Notes: generated by a model from the letters alone, not told the origin. 22,834 nucleotides of DNA from Rikenellaceae bacterium UBA1749 (GCA_002315675.1 DCHP01000067.1:1-22834), one strand, 5' to 3'; counted from the first letter of the stretch, positions 1-8,024 are shown. Numbers and translations: made by a program.

Positions 1-168
1 ACCAACAATTACCTTCGGTTTTTGCCGAGATTCATTTAGTGGCAAAGAAGAAAGATATTCTCTATATTGTTCTTTAGTGAAAGACCCTATTTCTCTTTTG
101 CATTCATTTAGAGGCAATTTCTTAATACGCTCAACATCCAAACTTCCGTCTTCTTTTAATAGTGCCAT
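1..168 (-). CDS. Hypothetical protein, N-terminal part only
   Basis: The reading frame is open from an ATG at 166-168 to the left edge, giving the first 56 residues. The product starts MALLKEDGSLDVERIKKLP and is charged, with no signal peptide. It carries a short internal repeat: KLPLNE (about residues 18-23) recurs as SLPLNE (about 43-48), with TKEQYREY between them, which suggests small repeated helical units. A good Bacteroidetes-type promoter lies 19 bases upstream of the ATG on the same strand, which supports a real gene. I do not recognise a named family and the C-terminal part is outside the window, so no function is assigned. Confidence 0.7.
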   Translation of the reverse strand, partial: MALLKEDGSLDVERIKKLPLNECKREIGSFTKEQYREYLSSLPLNESRQKPKVIVG

Positions 169-186
169 AATCAATTGCGTTTTTAT

Positions 187-218
187 CAAATATACCGAAA
201 ATTTCTGAGATTAACAAG
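187..218 (-). promoter_or_regulatory. Promoter of the left-edge minus-strand gene
   Basis: On the minus strand TATATTTG (187-194) matches the Bacteroidetes -7 consensus TANNTTTG fully. CTTG (215-218) stands 20 bases upstream as a 3-of-4 match to the -33 TTTG. The predicted start of transcription leaves a leader of roughly a dozen bases before the ATG at 168. Confidence 0.6.
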
Positions 219-238
219 ATTTAATTATACCAATCTTG
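215..238. repeat. Inverted repeat CAAGATT-N10-AATCTTG
   Basis: A perfect 7-base inverted repeat (215-221 and 232-238) with a 10-base spacer. It overlaps the -33 element of the minus-strand promoter at 187-218, so it could be an operator for a dimeric regulator. This is inference from position and symmetry only. Confidence 0.35.
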
Positions 239-275
239 CTGAGATAAAATTTGTCTTGTTTTCCAAATTTCAACC

Positions 276-291
276 AGTTCCAAAAGGAACT
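276..291. repeat. Small hairpin in the divergent intergenic region
   Basis: AGTTCC (276-281) and GGAACT (286-291) form a 6-bp stem with an AAAA loop. It lacks a T-tract on the plus strand, so it is not a convincing terminator. It lies between the two divergent promoters and its function is unknown. Confidence 0.3.
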
Positions 292-347
292 ATTCAACAT
301 CTTGGCCAATATGTTCCGTATATCCATTTCATGGTCATTTGCTGAAT

Positions 348-359
348 ATACTTAAGTAT
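348..359. repeat. 12-bp perfect palindrome ATACTTAAGTAT
   Basis: A fully palindromic 12-mer about 50 bases upstream of the pepP promoter, followed by a partly similar GTACTTAAC at about 365. It could be an operator for the pepP operon. The region is AT-rich, so chance is possible. Confidence 0.3.
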
Positions 360-410
360 TGGAACGTACTTAACTTGGGATGAATGGTTACTTCCAAAAT
401 GTATCTTATT

Positions 411-441
411 TTTGCTGTATCTGTAAATAGTTGTAACTTTA
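411..441 (+). promoter_or_regulatory. Promoter of the pepP operon
   Basis: TTTG (411-414) is an exact -33 element. TAACTTTA (434-441) matches TANNTTTG at all but the last base, and the spacer is 19 bases, as expected for the Bacteroidetes housekeeping sigma factor. Transcription would start about 20 bases before the ATG at 467. Confidence 0.6.
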
Positions 442-466
442 TTCTCAAAAAGAAAATTCAACTATT

Positions 467-1858
467 ATGTTTAGTGTAGATACATATGTCTCTCGACGAG
501 ATGTTTTAAGAAGTAGACTATCAAGTGGCATTGTTGTCATGGTTGGTAACCAGGAAGCACCTAGAAATTATTTAGCTAATACATATAGGTTCCGCCAGGA
601 TAGTACTTTTTTATATTATTTCGGTATTTCTCAACCTGATTATGTCGGTATTATGGATATAGATGAGGGTGAGGATTATATATTTGCTGATGACCTTTCA
701 ATGGATGACATTATCTGGACAGGTGTTCTTCCAACTGTTAGTGAACTTGCTGCTCAGGTAGGTATTTCAAGGACATATTCCTTAAGCAATCTGCCGAAAG
801 TCCTGTCTCAGGCTATATCAAAAGGAAGAAAGATTCATTTTCTTCCTTCGTACAGGTGGAGCACTATTATGATGCTTCATGATAGTGTTGGAATCAGAAC
901 CCTAAGGGTAAAGGATTATGTTTCCGAGGAATTAATCCGTGCTGTCGTATCTCAGAGAGAAATCAAGACAGATGAGGAAATGGTAGAAATAGACAATGCA
1001 GTTGATATTACTTTCAAGATGCAGACAATGGCCATGAAGATGTGTAAGTCTGGTGTGGCTGAAAGAGAAATTGCAGGTACTATTGAGGGAATAGCATTAA
1101 GTCATGGCGCTGGAGTTTCGTTCAACTCTATCGTTTCAATAAATGGTCAGACTCTCCACAATCCGAATTACAACAATGTCCTGCAAGATGGCAGACTTCT
1201 TCTTGTTGACTGTGGTGCTGAGAGCGTTAACTTCTATGCTGGTGATCAGACGAGAACAATTCCTGTATCAGGAAAATTTGATAACAGACAGAAGGATATC
1301 TATGAAATAGTACTAAACACCAAACTTAATGCAGAAAAGATTGTAGGTCCCGGAATGCAATATAAGGATGTCCATATCGCTGCTATGAAATGTATGGCTG
1401 AAGGTTTGAAATCTGTCGGTTTGATGAAAGGTAATGTCGAGGATGCTGTTGCTCAAGGTGCCACAGCATTATTTATGCCTCATGGACTTGGTCATCAGAT
1501 GGGACTCGATGTTCATGATATGGAACATATTGGCGAAAACTATGTAGGTTATGATTCTAAGGTAGAACGCAGTGAACAGTTTGGCCTGGCTTCATTAAGG
1601 ATGGGAAAGACACTCCGGCCAGGTCATGTAATTACTGTTGAACCAGGTATTTATTTTATCCCCGAACTAGTTGCCAATTGGAAAAATGAATCCAAATGCA
1701 TTGAATTTATCAATTACGACAAACTTTTGACGTATCTGGATTTCGGTGGAATAAGACTTGAAAACGACGTTCTGATTACAGATGATGGAAGTCGTCAGAC
1801 AGGTCATTATCATACACCTATAACAATTTCTGAAGTAGAAGAAGCTGTAGGCCAGTAA
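467..1858 (+). CDS. pepP: Xaa-Pro aminopeptidase (M24B, aminopeptidase P)
   Basis: Cytoplasmic metallopeptidase removing N-terminal residues that precede proline. The 463 residues comprise an N-terminal aminopeptidase-P domain (about 1-170) and a C-terminal pita-bread catalytic domain (about 180-450). The dinuclear metal ligands are all visible: D248 (VDCGAE), D260 (AGDQTRT), H343 (HGLGHQMGLDVHD), E392 (VEPGIYF) and E432 (IRLENDV). The first two Asp are 12 apart, against 11 as I recall for the E. coli enzyme, a one-residue loop difference. There is no signal peptide. The ATG at 467 follows an A-rich leader without a Shine-Dalgarno, and a well-placed promoter precedes it. It is the first gene of a tight operon with SUI1 (20-base gap). 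Confidence 0.93.
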   Translation: MFSVDTYVSRRDVLRSRLSSGIVVMVGNQEAPRNYLANTYRFRQDSTFLYYFGISQPDYVGIMDIDEGEDYIFADDLSMDDIIWTGVLPTVSELAAQVGISRTYSLSNLPKVLSQAISKGRKIHFLPSYRWSTIMMLHDSVGIRTLRVKDYVSEELIRAVVSQREIKTDEEMVEIDNAVDITFKMQTMAMKMCKSGVAEREIAGTIEGIALSHGAGVSFNSIVSINGQTLHNPNYNNVLQDGRLLLVDCGAESVNFYAGDQTRTIPVSGKFDNRQKDIYEIVLNTKLNAEKIVGPGMQYKDVHIAAMKCMAEGLKSVGLMKGNVEDAVAQGATALFMPHGLGHQMGLDVHDMEHIGENYVGYDSKVERSEQFGLASLRMGKTLRPGHVITVEPGIYFIPELVANWKNESKCIEFINYDKLLTYLDFGGIRLENDVLITDDGSRQTGHYHTPITISEVEEAVGQ

Positions 1859-1878
1859 TATTTAATTCTTTTGTAATT

Positions 1879-2220
1879 ATGAATGATTGGAAAGATCAAC
1901 TTTCTCTGGTTTACTCAACTAACAAAGAAGTTCAGAACAGTATTGATAATCCTCAGGTTGAAAAAGTTGATACTCTTGCGCCAGGTCTTCAGAATTTGAG
2001 GATTGCTTTGGATAAACGTAATCGTAAGGGAAAGCAAGTAACAATTGTTGCTGACTTTAAAGGCTCTAGCGAAGACTTACAACTTCTTGCAAGCCAACTT
2101 AAAAAGAAGCTTGGAGTAGGAGGAGCTGCCAAGGATGGTGAAATTATTATTCAGGGTGATTTCAGGGCCCAAATTAATTCAATCCTGACACAATTGGGAT
2201 ATAAATCAAGAGTTATTTGA
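1879..2220 (+). CDS. yciH: SUI1/eIF1-family translation factor (YciH-like)
   Basis: A 113-residue protein whose C-terminal two-thirds (about 41-113) is a SUI1 domain. It shows the family pattern RKGKQVTIVADFKG, LGVGG..KDGEIIIQGD and a closing LGYKSR. The N-terminal 40 residues are a variable, probably flexible leader, as in other bacterial homologues. The eukaryotic relative eIF1 monitors start-codon choice on the small ribosomal subunit; the bacterial YciH role is less settled and has been linked to fidelity of initiation. It lies 20 bases after pepP, and its TGA overlaps the TTG start of the next gene, so the two are likely translationally coupled. Confidence 0.9.
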   Translation: MNDWKDQLSLVYSTNKEVQNSIDNPQVEKVDTLAPGLQNLRIALDKRNRKGKQVTIVADFKGSSEDLQLLASQLKKKLGVGGAAKDGEIIIQGDFRAQINSILTQLGYKSRVI

Positions 2221-5081
2221 AATATATTAGGAATATAACCATTGTAGTTCTTTTTATACTACTTTTAAATGAATCTGTTAAGGCTCAGATTTATAATGAA
2301 GGTCGTGAAGCATACAATGTCAGATACGAGGTTCTTAAGGCTCCTTCGTATAGATTAATATATCCGATAAAGTTCCACTCAGAAGCACTGAAACTAAGTA
2401 ATTTCATTGATACTATTGCTCCATATGTTGCTCATGGTATCAAAAGTCCATATTACTCTTTCCCTATCATCCTCTATACATCTGATCAGTATTCTAATGG
2501 GATGGTTTCGTTATTGCCTTCAAGGGCTGATCTGTTTATGGTTCCATCGGCTTCCATGACATCTACTCCATGGACAAAACAACTTACTGCTCATGAATAC
2601 CGACATGTCGCTCAGATTTCAGCCTTGAAAACAGGAGTGCTTAAGGGTGCAAGTTACGTGCTTGGGGATCTTGGAGTAGGTATTGGTCTTGTAATTATTC
2701 CAAAATGGATTCTTGAGGGTGATGCTACCAATGCAGAAACACAATTGACTGAATACGGGCGCGGACTTCAGCCTTCATTTTCAATTGAATACAGGGCTAT
2801 GATGACAGATGAGGCAAAGAAACCATTCAATAAATATTATATTGACAATCTTATTCTCGGCTCATACAAAAACCATATACCTGATTATTATAAATTCGGG
2901 TATAATATGATTCGCTCATATGAAACCCATCTTTCCAATACATTTTCCGGAGAACTTTTCCAGTATGCCGCTAGAAATCCATATGTCATTTCTCCTACAT
3001 ATTTCATGACAAGAAAATATGGATACAAAAATGTCAAAAAGTTTGCACAGATGACTTTTGCAAATCTAGATTCGTTATGGAGACCACTTTCACGGTGTAA
3101 TAACAACTACGATTACATTACAAAATCCGAGAGGAGCTATACAGTCTATCAGTATCCTATATCAATCGGAGATGGGAGGGTTATTGCACTAAAAAAGTCT
3201 ATGGACAACTCAAGCCACCTTGTGCTTATCAGCGGTAATAAAGAACAAACAATTGCTTTTGTCGGTAATCTTTCTTCAAGACCAATCTATCGAAATGGAG
3301 TAATCTATTGGACTGAGTATAAAAGTGATTATTTCTATGAACTTAAAAGCTCTTCAGTTATACGAAGTGTTGAAATAGATACTAAATACAGAAACAATTA
3401 TAGAAAGGATGTCAATAGCTTTTTGCTGACTCCTACTCCTGATGGTTGGGCAACAGTTAGGTATGACTCTCTTTTACATGCCAGTATCATTCTTTCAGAT
3501 TCCTCGTTTATAGATCGAGATACGATTTCTTTTGATCTTCCTGCATCAATTCATGGTTTAGCCTATGATAATTATTCCGAAAAATTGTACTTTATTGCTG
3601 TAGACGATAGGGGAATGTGGATCGGGTCTGCCGGACTTTCTTCAGACCACAAGATGGATGTTGTACGATTCCCTTCTGCTGTAACATTGAGTGACCTTTC
3701 TGCTTCTGATGGTAAACTTTATTTCGGTTCAATACAGTCAGGTAAGGATGAAATTCATATGATTGATCTTGTCAAAGGGCAGGAATTTCAGTTGTCAAAG
3801 TCTAGGTTGGGTGCTAGGCAACCATCTCCACTCGGTGTCGATAGTGTACTTATGACAGGTTACAGTGTTGAAGGATGGAATATTGCAACTATTTCCAATC
3901 ATATCAGTGACTCAACTCAGCATGTTTCATGGCAAAGACTCCCAAATGATATTCTTAATCCCGATTATGTGAAGTGGTACTCTTCAAAAGCATTTGATAC
4001 AATCGTTCCTGATACTACATTAAAACAAGTCAAAAAAGTTAAAAGGTATCACAGATCATCAGACTGGTTTACTTTCCATAGCTGGACACCTGGTATTGCT
4101 ACTGATTTTGATGATGTTTTGTCTGATTACAATGGTAGAATCGGCTTTGGTGCGACCGGATTGTTCCAAAGTCCTCTTGGCGATTTTCAAGGCTATACTA
4201 CATTAGGTGTACGTAATAATAAGTTCTGGACGGTAGGAAAAATTGATTATTCGACTCTTCCTGTTGTCTTTTCATTGAAAGGAGAGTATGGCGGAGGAGT
4301 TGCAAGATTGTATATTCCAACAGATAAAAGCTATTCAGTTGAAAAGTATGGTGAACTTGGTAACGCTTATGATATTGTAGCCACAATGTCACTGCCAATG
4401 AACTTTTCTTCCTATGCTGTTTTAAGAAATTTTACTCCAATGGTAAATTACATCCGTACAGGAGATTATATATATGATGAGGAAACAGATTCTTTTGTTA
4501 CCGGTCTTGATAAATGGGAAGCTAGTATTTCATATTCATCGTATAAAAGCTATTCAATGAGATGTCTCTCTCCAAGACTTGGAGTTTCCATAAAACTCGG
4601 TACTCAGAGAACGTTACAAGATAATTTCTCGCAGATTTATTATGCAAAATTATCAGCCTACCTCCCTGGACTACTTAAGAATCATTCAATGGTAATTACC
4701 GGGTCTTCCCAGTATCAACATTTAGGTGATTATGGGCTCTTCTCCAAAACATATGTCCCAACCGGCATAATAGATAATAATATCTATCAGAAGTACCATT
4801 ATGTGGCAGGTACATACAAATTCCCAATCTGCTATCCTGACTGGGGACTCGACCGGTATATCTTTTGTAAAAGGTTGTTTACTGAAATTTTTGCAGAATA
4901 TTCTCATGGAGCTTTTCCAAAAGAGATTGATGAAAGTAATGTAAATAATGTATCATACGGATTTGCAATAGGAATAGATGTCTCTACCTTGACATCATCT
5001 AACCAGAACGTTAAATTCAAGATTGCTTTCCCTAATTCCCAAAGTACATATGTTACTTTTTCATATGCTATCCAGATATAG
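2217..5081 (+). CDS. Exported gluzincin-like metallopeptidase / propeller / outer-membrane barrel protein
   Basis: A 954-residue envelope protein. The start is a TTG (2217) overlapping the SUI1 stop as TTGA. An in-frame TAA at 2202 and the lack of any nearby ATG or GTG leave it as the only plausible start, and it is followed at once by a signal peptide (VVLFILLL, cleavage likely after VKA). Residues 126-130 are HEYRH, a HExxH zinc motif. WILEGDA gives E167, 37 residues after H130, arranged like the WxxEGxA third ligand of gluzincins such as M1 and peptidase-MA proteins. Residues about 300-600 are beta-rich short repeats resembling a WD40/TolB-like propeller. About 650-954 has alternating hydrophobic strands and ends SYAIQI, as in an outer-membrane beta-barrel. 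Domain limits are estimates and substrate is unknown. Last gene of the pepP operon, followed by a terminator. Confidence 0.8.
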   Translation: MKYIRNITIVVLFILLLNESVKAQIYNEGREAYNVRYEVLKAPSYRLIYPIKFHSEALKLSNFIDTIAPYVAHGIKSPYYSFPIILYTSDQYSNGMVSLLPSRADLFMVPSASMTSTPWTKQLTAHEYRHVAQISALKTGVLKGASYVLGDLGVGIGLVIIPKWILEGDATNAETQLTEYGRGLQPSFSIEYRAMMTDEAKKPFNKYYIDNLILGSYKNHIPDYYKFGYNMIRSYETHLSNTFSGELFQYAARNPYVISPTYFMTRKYGYKNVKKFAQMTFANLDSLWRPLSRCNNNYDYITKSERSYTVYQYPISIGDGRVIALKKSMDNSSHLVLISGNKEQTIAFVGNLSSRPIYRNGVIYWTEYKSDYFYELKSSSVIRSVEIDTKYRNNYRKDVNSFLLTPTPDGWATVRYDSLLHASIILSDSSFIDRDTISFDLPASIHGLAYDNYSEKLYFIAVDDRGMWIGSAGLSSDHKMDVVRFPSAVTLSDLSASDGKLYFGSIQSGKDEIHMIDLVKGQEFQLSKSRLGARQPSPLGVDSVLMTGYSVEGWNIATISNHISDSTQHVSWQRLPNDILNPDYVKWYSSKAFDTIVPDTTLKQVKKVKRYHRSSDWFTFHSWTPGIATDFDDVLSDYNGRIGFGATGLFQSPLGDFQGYTTLGVRNNKFWTVGKIDYSTLPVVFSLKGEYGGGVARLYIPTDKSYSVEKYGELGNAYDIVATMSLPMNFSSYAVLRNFTPMVNYIRTGDYIYDEETDSFVTGLDKWEASISYSSYKSYSMRCLSPRLGVSIKLGTQRTLQDNFSQIYYAKLSAYLPGLLKNHSMVITGSSQYQHLGDYGLFSKTYVPTGIIDNNIYQKYHYVAGTYKFPICYPDWGLDRYIFCKRLFTEIFAEYSHGAFPKEIDESNVNNVSYGFAIGIDVSTLTSSNQNVKFKIAFPNSQSTYVTFSYAIQI

Positions 5082-5204
5082 CTATGACTCTCATTCAACC
5101 GATTGCAAATTGATTTTCTTGAATTACTGTTATCATCAACTACTATAAAAATACACAACGCAATTTGCACTATTCGCTTCAAATTATCTATATTCGAGCA
5201 TAAA

Positions 5205-5231
5205 ATAGGCAGAACTTTTGGTTCTGCCTAT
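5205..5231. terminator. Hairpin terminator between convergent genes
   Basis: Perfect 11-bp stem ATAGGCAGAAC (5205-5215) with GTTCTGCCTAT (5221-5231) and a 5-base loop. It is flanked by TAAAA on the left and TATATTT on the right, so it could act in both directions. It sits between the plus-strand operon ending at 5081 and the minus-strand gene ending at 5303. Confidence 0.75.
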
Positions 5232-5302
5232 ATATTTACAGATTAAGAAAACCAAATCTGAAATAAACTAAGTACCTGTTTTTTAATGGCATTCAGCTAT
5301 TA

Positions 5303-6820
5303 TTAGCTTTCTCGAATTATTTCGTATCCAACAAGTTTTGCTAATTTTTCAACATCTTCGGCAAAGCTTCCGATAAATGTAACTCTATGCCAGCCTGTCC
5401 AATGTCTGAATATCTGATCATAATCACCGGTTACTTCTGCAATAATCTTGGTTCTACATGCCCGGTCGTCTGATGAATTTCCAGTAATAACTCCGGTATG
5501 TACATGTATTTGCTTTCTATAGCAATTAACGAAAATTGTTGTGACAGGGTAACCTATTGGTGCAATTGTTCTTACAGACGCTCCTTTCCGGTCCTCAGAG
5601 TGAGTTAGAATTTCGTATGGTGAACTTGGACCATCAGGACCGAAGAATTTTGTTGTGCATACACAATGTGCATATATAATTGATCTTGTCGGGAAATCAA
5701 GCACAGGATCTGATACATATCCCGTTCTTCCTGTCATGGCACGGAAAACCAACATGGTAATAGTAGAGGACAAATCTTCTTCACAGACTCCTATTAGGCC
5801 TTCATCCTGTAATTGCATGAATCCAAGGCATGGATATCCTTTGATGTTGCCTCCGTAACAAGCGTTTAAACAATTGATGGTGATTGCCTGAGCGTCATAT
5901 TTTTTAAGCAGTGCTTTTTGAGTCAAATATGATTTTGCAGCCAAAAAAATATCTTCATCTGTGCTGTCATATACACGTATAGCATTTTTCTTCCATTTGT
6001 CTGCAACTTTCTGTGCCTCGTCATCGGTTATTTTGTCTGAAATTGCATTGAATTCCTCATAATTGATCGCTATTACATCAATGCCAAATGCTTTTTTTAT
6101 TTCAGATATGGTTGGTTCGTCATAATCAGGAACTCCCAAAACCTTAAAACCTTTAACTTTCGCCAACGTCTCTTCAGCTGTCAGGCATTTAAGGTTATCT
6201 TCTTTGGCAACAGCTTTACACTCAGATGGAATCATTTCTTTTCTGATTCTTTCGGATTCTGCATCGAAATCATCAGCTGTACCTCCATTTAATTTTGAAA
6301 ATGCGGATGCAGCTTTGACAGCATCACTGAAATTCAGTGAGGCTATGAACGCAAAATGAGGCTGTTTATCCCATAATATTCCTGTAGTTCTACTAAGCCA
6401 TCCACCATCTCCTGCGTATGGATGTGAATAGAAAAGTATAGGCTTTTTTAACGGAAGAACTCCATTTATAACCGGATTCCAGCAATTCATCTGTATTACC
6501 ATATATCCTGCAATTTCATCTCCATCTTTTTCTGCAATGGCTTTTGCATCTTCTTCATTCTTGGCTTTGGATGCAATGAAATTGACATCTGGAATGTTTG
6601 CATTGAGCGCATTCATGGCATTTTCCATTGCCGGGCGGAAATCGTATCCTATATTTGGCCAGTCCGCTTTGGCCTGGACATCGTCAAGATGGTAGGAAAA
6701 GAATACACGGACTGTAACGCCTTTCTTTGCGCCATTTGATGGGTTACCAACACAACCTGGCAACATGGAGGCTCCAGCTACGGCGCCTAACTGGAAAATG
6801 AATTTTCTTCGTGGTAGCAT
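5303..6820 (-). CDS. Exported fucose-isomerase-like lipoprotein
   Basis: A 505-residue protein of the L-fucose/L-arabinose isomerase-like superfamily (COG2407 type). The N-terminus has a twin-arginine motif (PRRKFIF, R4-R5), a hydrophobic stretch and the lipobox LPGC with Cys23, so it should be Tat-exported and lipidated. No acidic surface-export signal follows the Cys (VGNPSNG), which favours a periplasm-facing anchor. The superfamily pattern is seen as GYPCLGFMQLQDEG (328-341), CEED (346-349), SDPVLD (370-375) and C-terminal histidines (HVHTG at 439-443, HWTGWH at 473-478). By analogy with FucI, E347 or E348, an Asp near 371-375 and a late His could bind Mn2+, but I cannot assign them exactly. 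Cytoplasmic isomerases of this fold act on free aldoses; an exported lipid-anchored version is unusual and its substrate is unknown. It is divergent from the TIM-barrel/oxidoreductase pair and probably works with it. Confidence 0.8.
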   Translation of the reverse strand: MLPRRKFIFQLGAVAGASMLPGCVGNPSNGAKKGVTVRVFFSYHLDDVQAKADWPNIGYDFRPAMENAMNALNANIPDVNFIASKAKNEEDAKAIAEKDGDEIAGYMVIQMNCWNPVINGVLPLKKPILFYSHPYAGDGGWLSRTTGILWDKQPHFAFIASLNFSDAVKAASAFSKLNGGTADDFDAESERIRKEMIPSECKAVAKEDNLKCLTAEETLAKVKGFKVLGVPDYDEPTISEIKKAFGIDVIAINYEEFNAISDKITDDEAQKVADKWKKNAIRVYDSTDEDIFLAAKSYLTQKALLKKYDAQAITINCLNACYGGNIKGYPCLGFMQLQDEGLIGVCEEDLSSTITMLVFRAMTGRTGYVSDPVLDFPTRSIIYAHCVCTTKFFGPDGPSSPYEILTHSEDRKGASVRTIAPIGYPVTTIFVNCYRKQIHVHTGVITGNSSDDRACRTKIIAEVTGDYDQIFRHWTGWHRVTFIGSFAEDVEKLAKLVGYEIIRES

Positions 6821-6921
6821 ATCTTTATATCTTTATATTTTTGTTATTCTTTTTCTATTATGAATTTCGGCATTTACAGCAGTAAAAATAGAATTTTATT
6901 TCTTTCCTTCAAAACACATTT

Positions 6922-6929
6922 CAAAATTA
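6922..6929 (-). promoter_or_regulatory. Candidate -7 element for the fucose-isomerase-like gene
   Basis: TAATTTTG on the minus strand fits TANNTTTG exactly, about 100 bases upstream of the ATG at 6820. No good -33 element is present, so this is tentative. Confidence 0.3.
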
Positions 6930-6956
6930 TTTTTTAGTTGTTTTTAAATTTGTTAA

Positions 6957-7119
6957 TCATGATTTGAACGAAGGCCAGTTGCCACTTAGCCTATCTGTTT
7001 CTGCTATATATTCATAATCAATGGTTGACGTCTGAAGTTTTCCAATCAAGAAACTGATAGTCCGGCAATCCATCTTTTGGGAAGTACAGGAAATTTGTAG
7101 AAAGAAAGCATTGATGCTC
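6957..7119 (-). pseudogene. Frameshifted C-terminal remnant of an unidentified gene
   Basis: Read on the minus strand, one frame (7119 down to a TGA at 7018-7020) gives a protein-like segment containing FLYFPKDGLPDYQFLDWK. The next frame continues directly from 7017-7019 with YEYIAETDRLSGNWPSFK and ends at TGA 6957-6959. Skipping the single base at 7020 joins the two into one sensible C-terminus. The composition (many D, W, Y, P, G; few low-complexity AT codons) looks coding, unlike the flanks. No start or upstream domain remains; beyond about 7120 the frame is AT-rich and soon meets a stop. I do not recognise the family. A sequencing error or chance open frames are alternatives. Confidence 0.4.
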
Positions 7120-7187
7120 AATTTTTTCCCTCGTTTTGATATTATTATTAATTTTATATGGTTTTTGTTATATGACCAAAATATTCT

Positions 7188-8024
7188 ATGAAGACTATTG
7201 TATCTTTTTTCTTTCTACTGCTATTTTCTCTATCAGTATTTGCACAAACCTATTATAAAATCGGATTGTGCTCATCACTTTCCAGGGCTATTAATGTCTA
7301 TCAATGTGATTATATTGAGATCAATATGACTGAGGATATAGTGGCTGATAAACCTGATTCTGTTTTCAACGAGACTTTGAAACTTGTAAAGAAAACAAAG
7401 CTTCCTATCTTTTCCTCGAACTGTTTTATCAATGGAAATATTAAATTGATTGGCCCTTTGTCAGATCAGGGTGCTGTTCTTTCATATGCCGAAACAGCTT
7501 TTAAACGTGCTCATGAACTGGGTATAAAAGTAGTAGTGCTTGGAAGTGGAAATTCAAGACGTATTCCTGACAATATGGATTTCATGCATGGAAAAGAACA
7601 GTTTGTTGAATTATGTAAAATACTAGCAAATATTGCCAAAAAGTACAGGATTGTCATAGTTCTTGAACCTCTTAATCAAAACGAGACAAATCTTGTCAAT
7701 ACGACCATTGAAGGCGCTGAAATTGTAAGGGTGGTTAACTCGAGATATTTCAGACTTCTTGCAGATTTCTATCATATGGCACGTTCAGGTGAAAGTCCAT
7801 ATGATAATCTAATGGCTGTTAAGGATGTGCTTTATCACTGCCACATTGCTGAATTTAACAGGACATTTCCAGGCGCAACCGGTTATGATTTTTCTGAATA
7901 TTTTAGAGCCCTTAAAGATATGTCCTATAAAGGCAGAATTTCAATAGAATGTGGGATGCCTGATTTAGATGAGAGTTTGACAAATTCTATTAATTACATA
8001 AAACATTATTACTATGCAGACTAG
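7188..8024 (+). CDS. Exported xylose-isomerase-like TIM-barrel protein (sugar isomerase/epimerase or lyase)
   Basis: A 278-residue member of the AP-endonuclease-2/xylose-isomerase-like TIM-barrel superfamily, preceded by a Sec signal peptide (FFFLLLFSLSVFAQ, cleavage near residue 19-20). The mature barrel retains the usual divalent-metal set: E160 (VLEPLN), D193 with H196 (ADFYHM), H219 (HCHIAEFN) and E254 (ISIECGM). It is therefore probably catalytic, with a sugar or keto-sugar substrate. Its gene overlaps the following oxidoreductase by 11 bases, so the two are co-translated. Exported members paired with Gfo/Idh/MocA proteins in gut Bacteroidetes have been connected with 3-keto-glycoside chemistry (isomerisation, elimination or hydration). 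Which reaction applies here is inference. Confidence 0.85.
   Translation: MKTIVSFFFLLLFSLSVFAQTYYKIGLCSSLSRAINVYQCDYIEINMTEDIVADKPDSVFNETLKLVKKTKLPIFSSNCFINGNIKLIGPLSDQGAVLSYAETAFKRAHELGIKVVVLGSGNSRRIPDNMDFMHGKEQFVELCKILANIAKKYRIVIVLEPLNQNETNLVNTTIEGAEIVRVVNSRYFRLLADFYHMARSGESPYDNLMAVKDVLYHCHIAEFNRTFPGATGYDFSEYFRALKDMSYKGRISIECGMPDLDESLTNSINYIKHYYYAD

Larger units (their letters stand above)
6821..7187. other. Divergent intergenic region with gene remnant and two -7 elements
   Basis: A 367-base gap between the minus-strand fucose-isomerase-like gene and the plus-strand pair at 7188. It contains coding-like minus-strand sequence (6957-7119, listed separately). Two full TANNTTTG matches point outward: TAATTTTG on the minus strand at 6922-6929 and TAAATTTG on the plus strand at 6945-6952. 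Neither has a convincing TTTG at 19-21 bases. If the plus one is used, the leader of the 7188 gene would be about 230 bases and antisense to the remnant. Confidence 0.5.

Noticed and set aside
5111..5171. 9-base inverted repeat (TGCAAATTG and CAATTTGCA) after the 954-residue gene
   Set aside because: The arms are about 50 bases apart, AT-rich and without a T-tract; the hairpin at 5205-5231 is the credible terminator.
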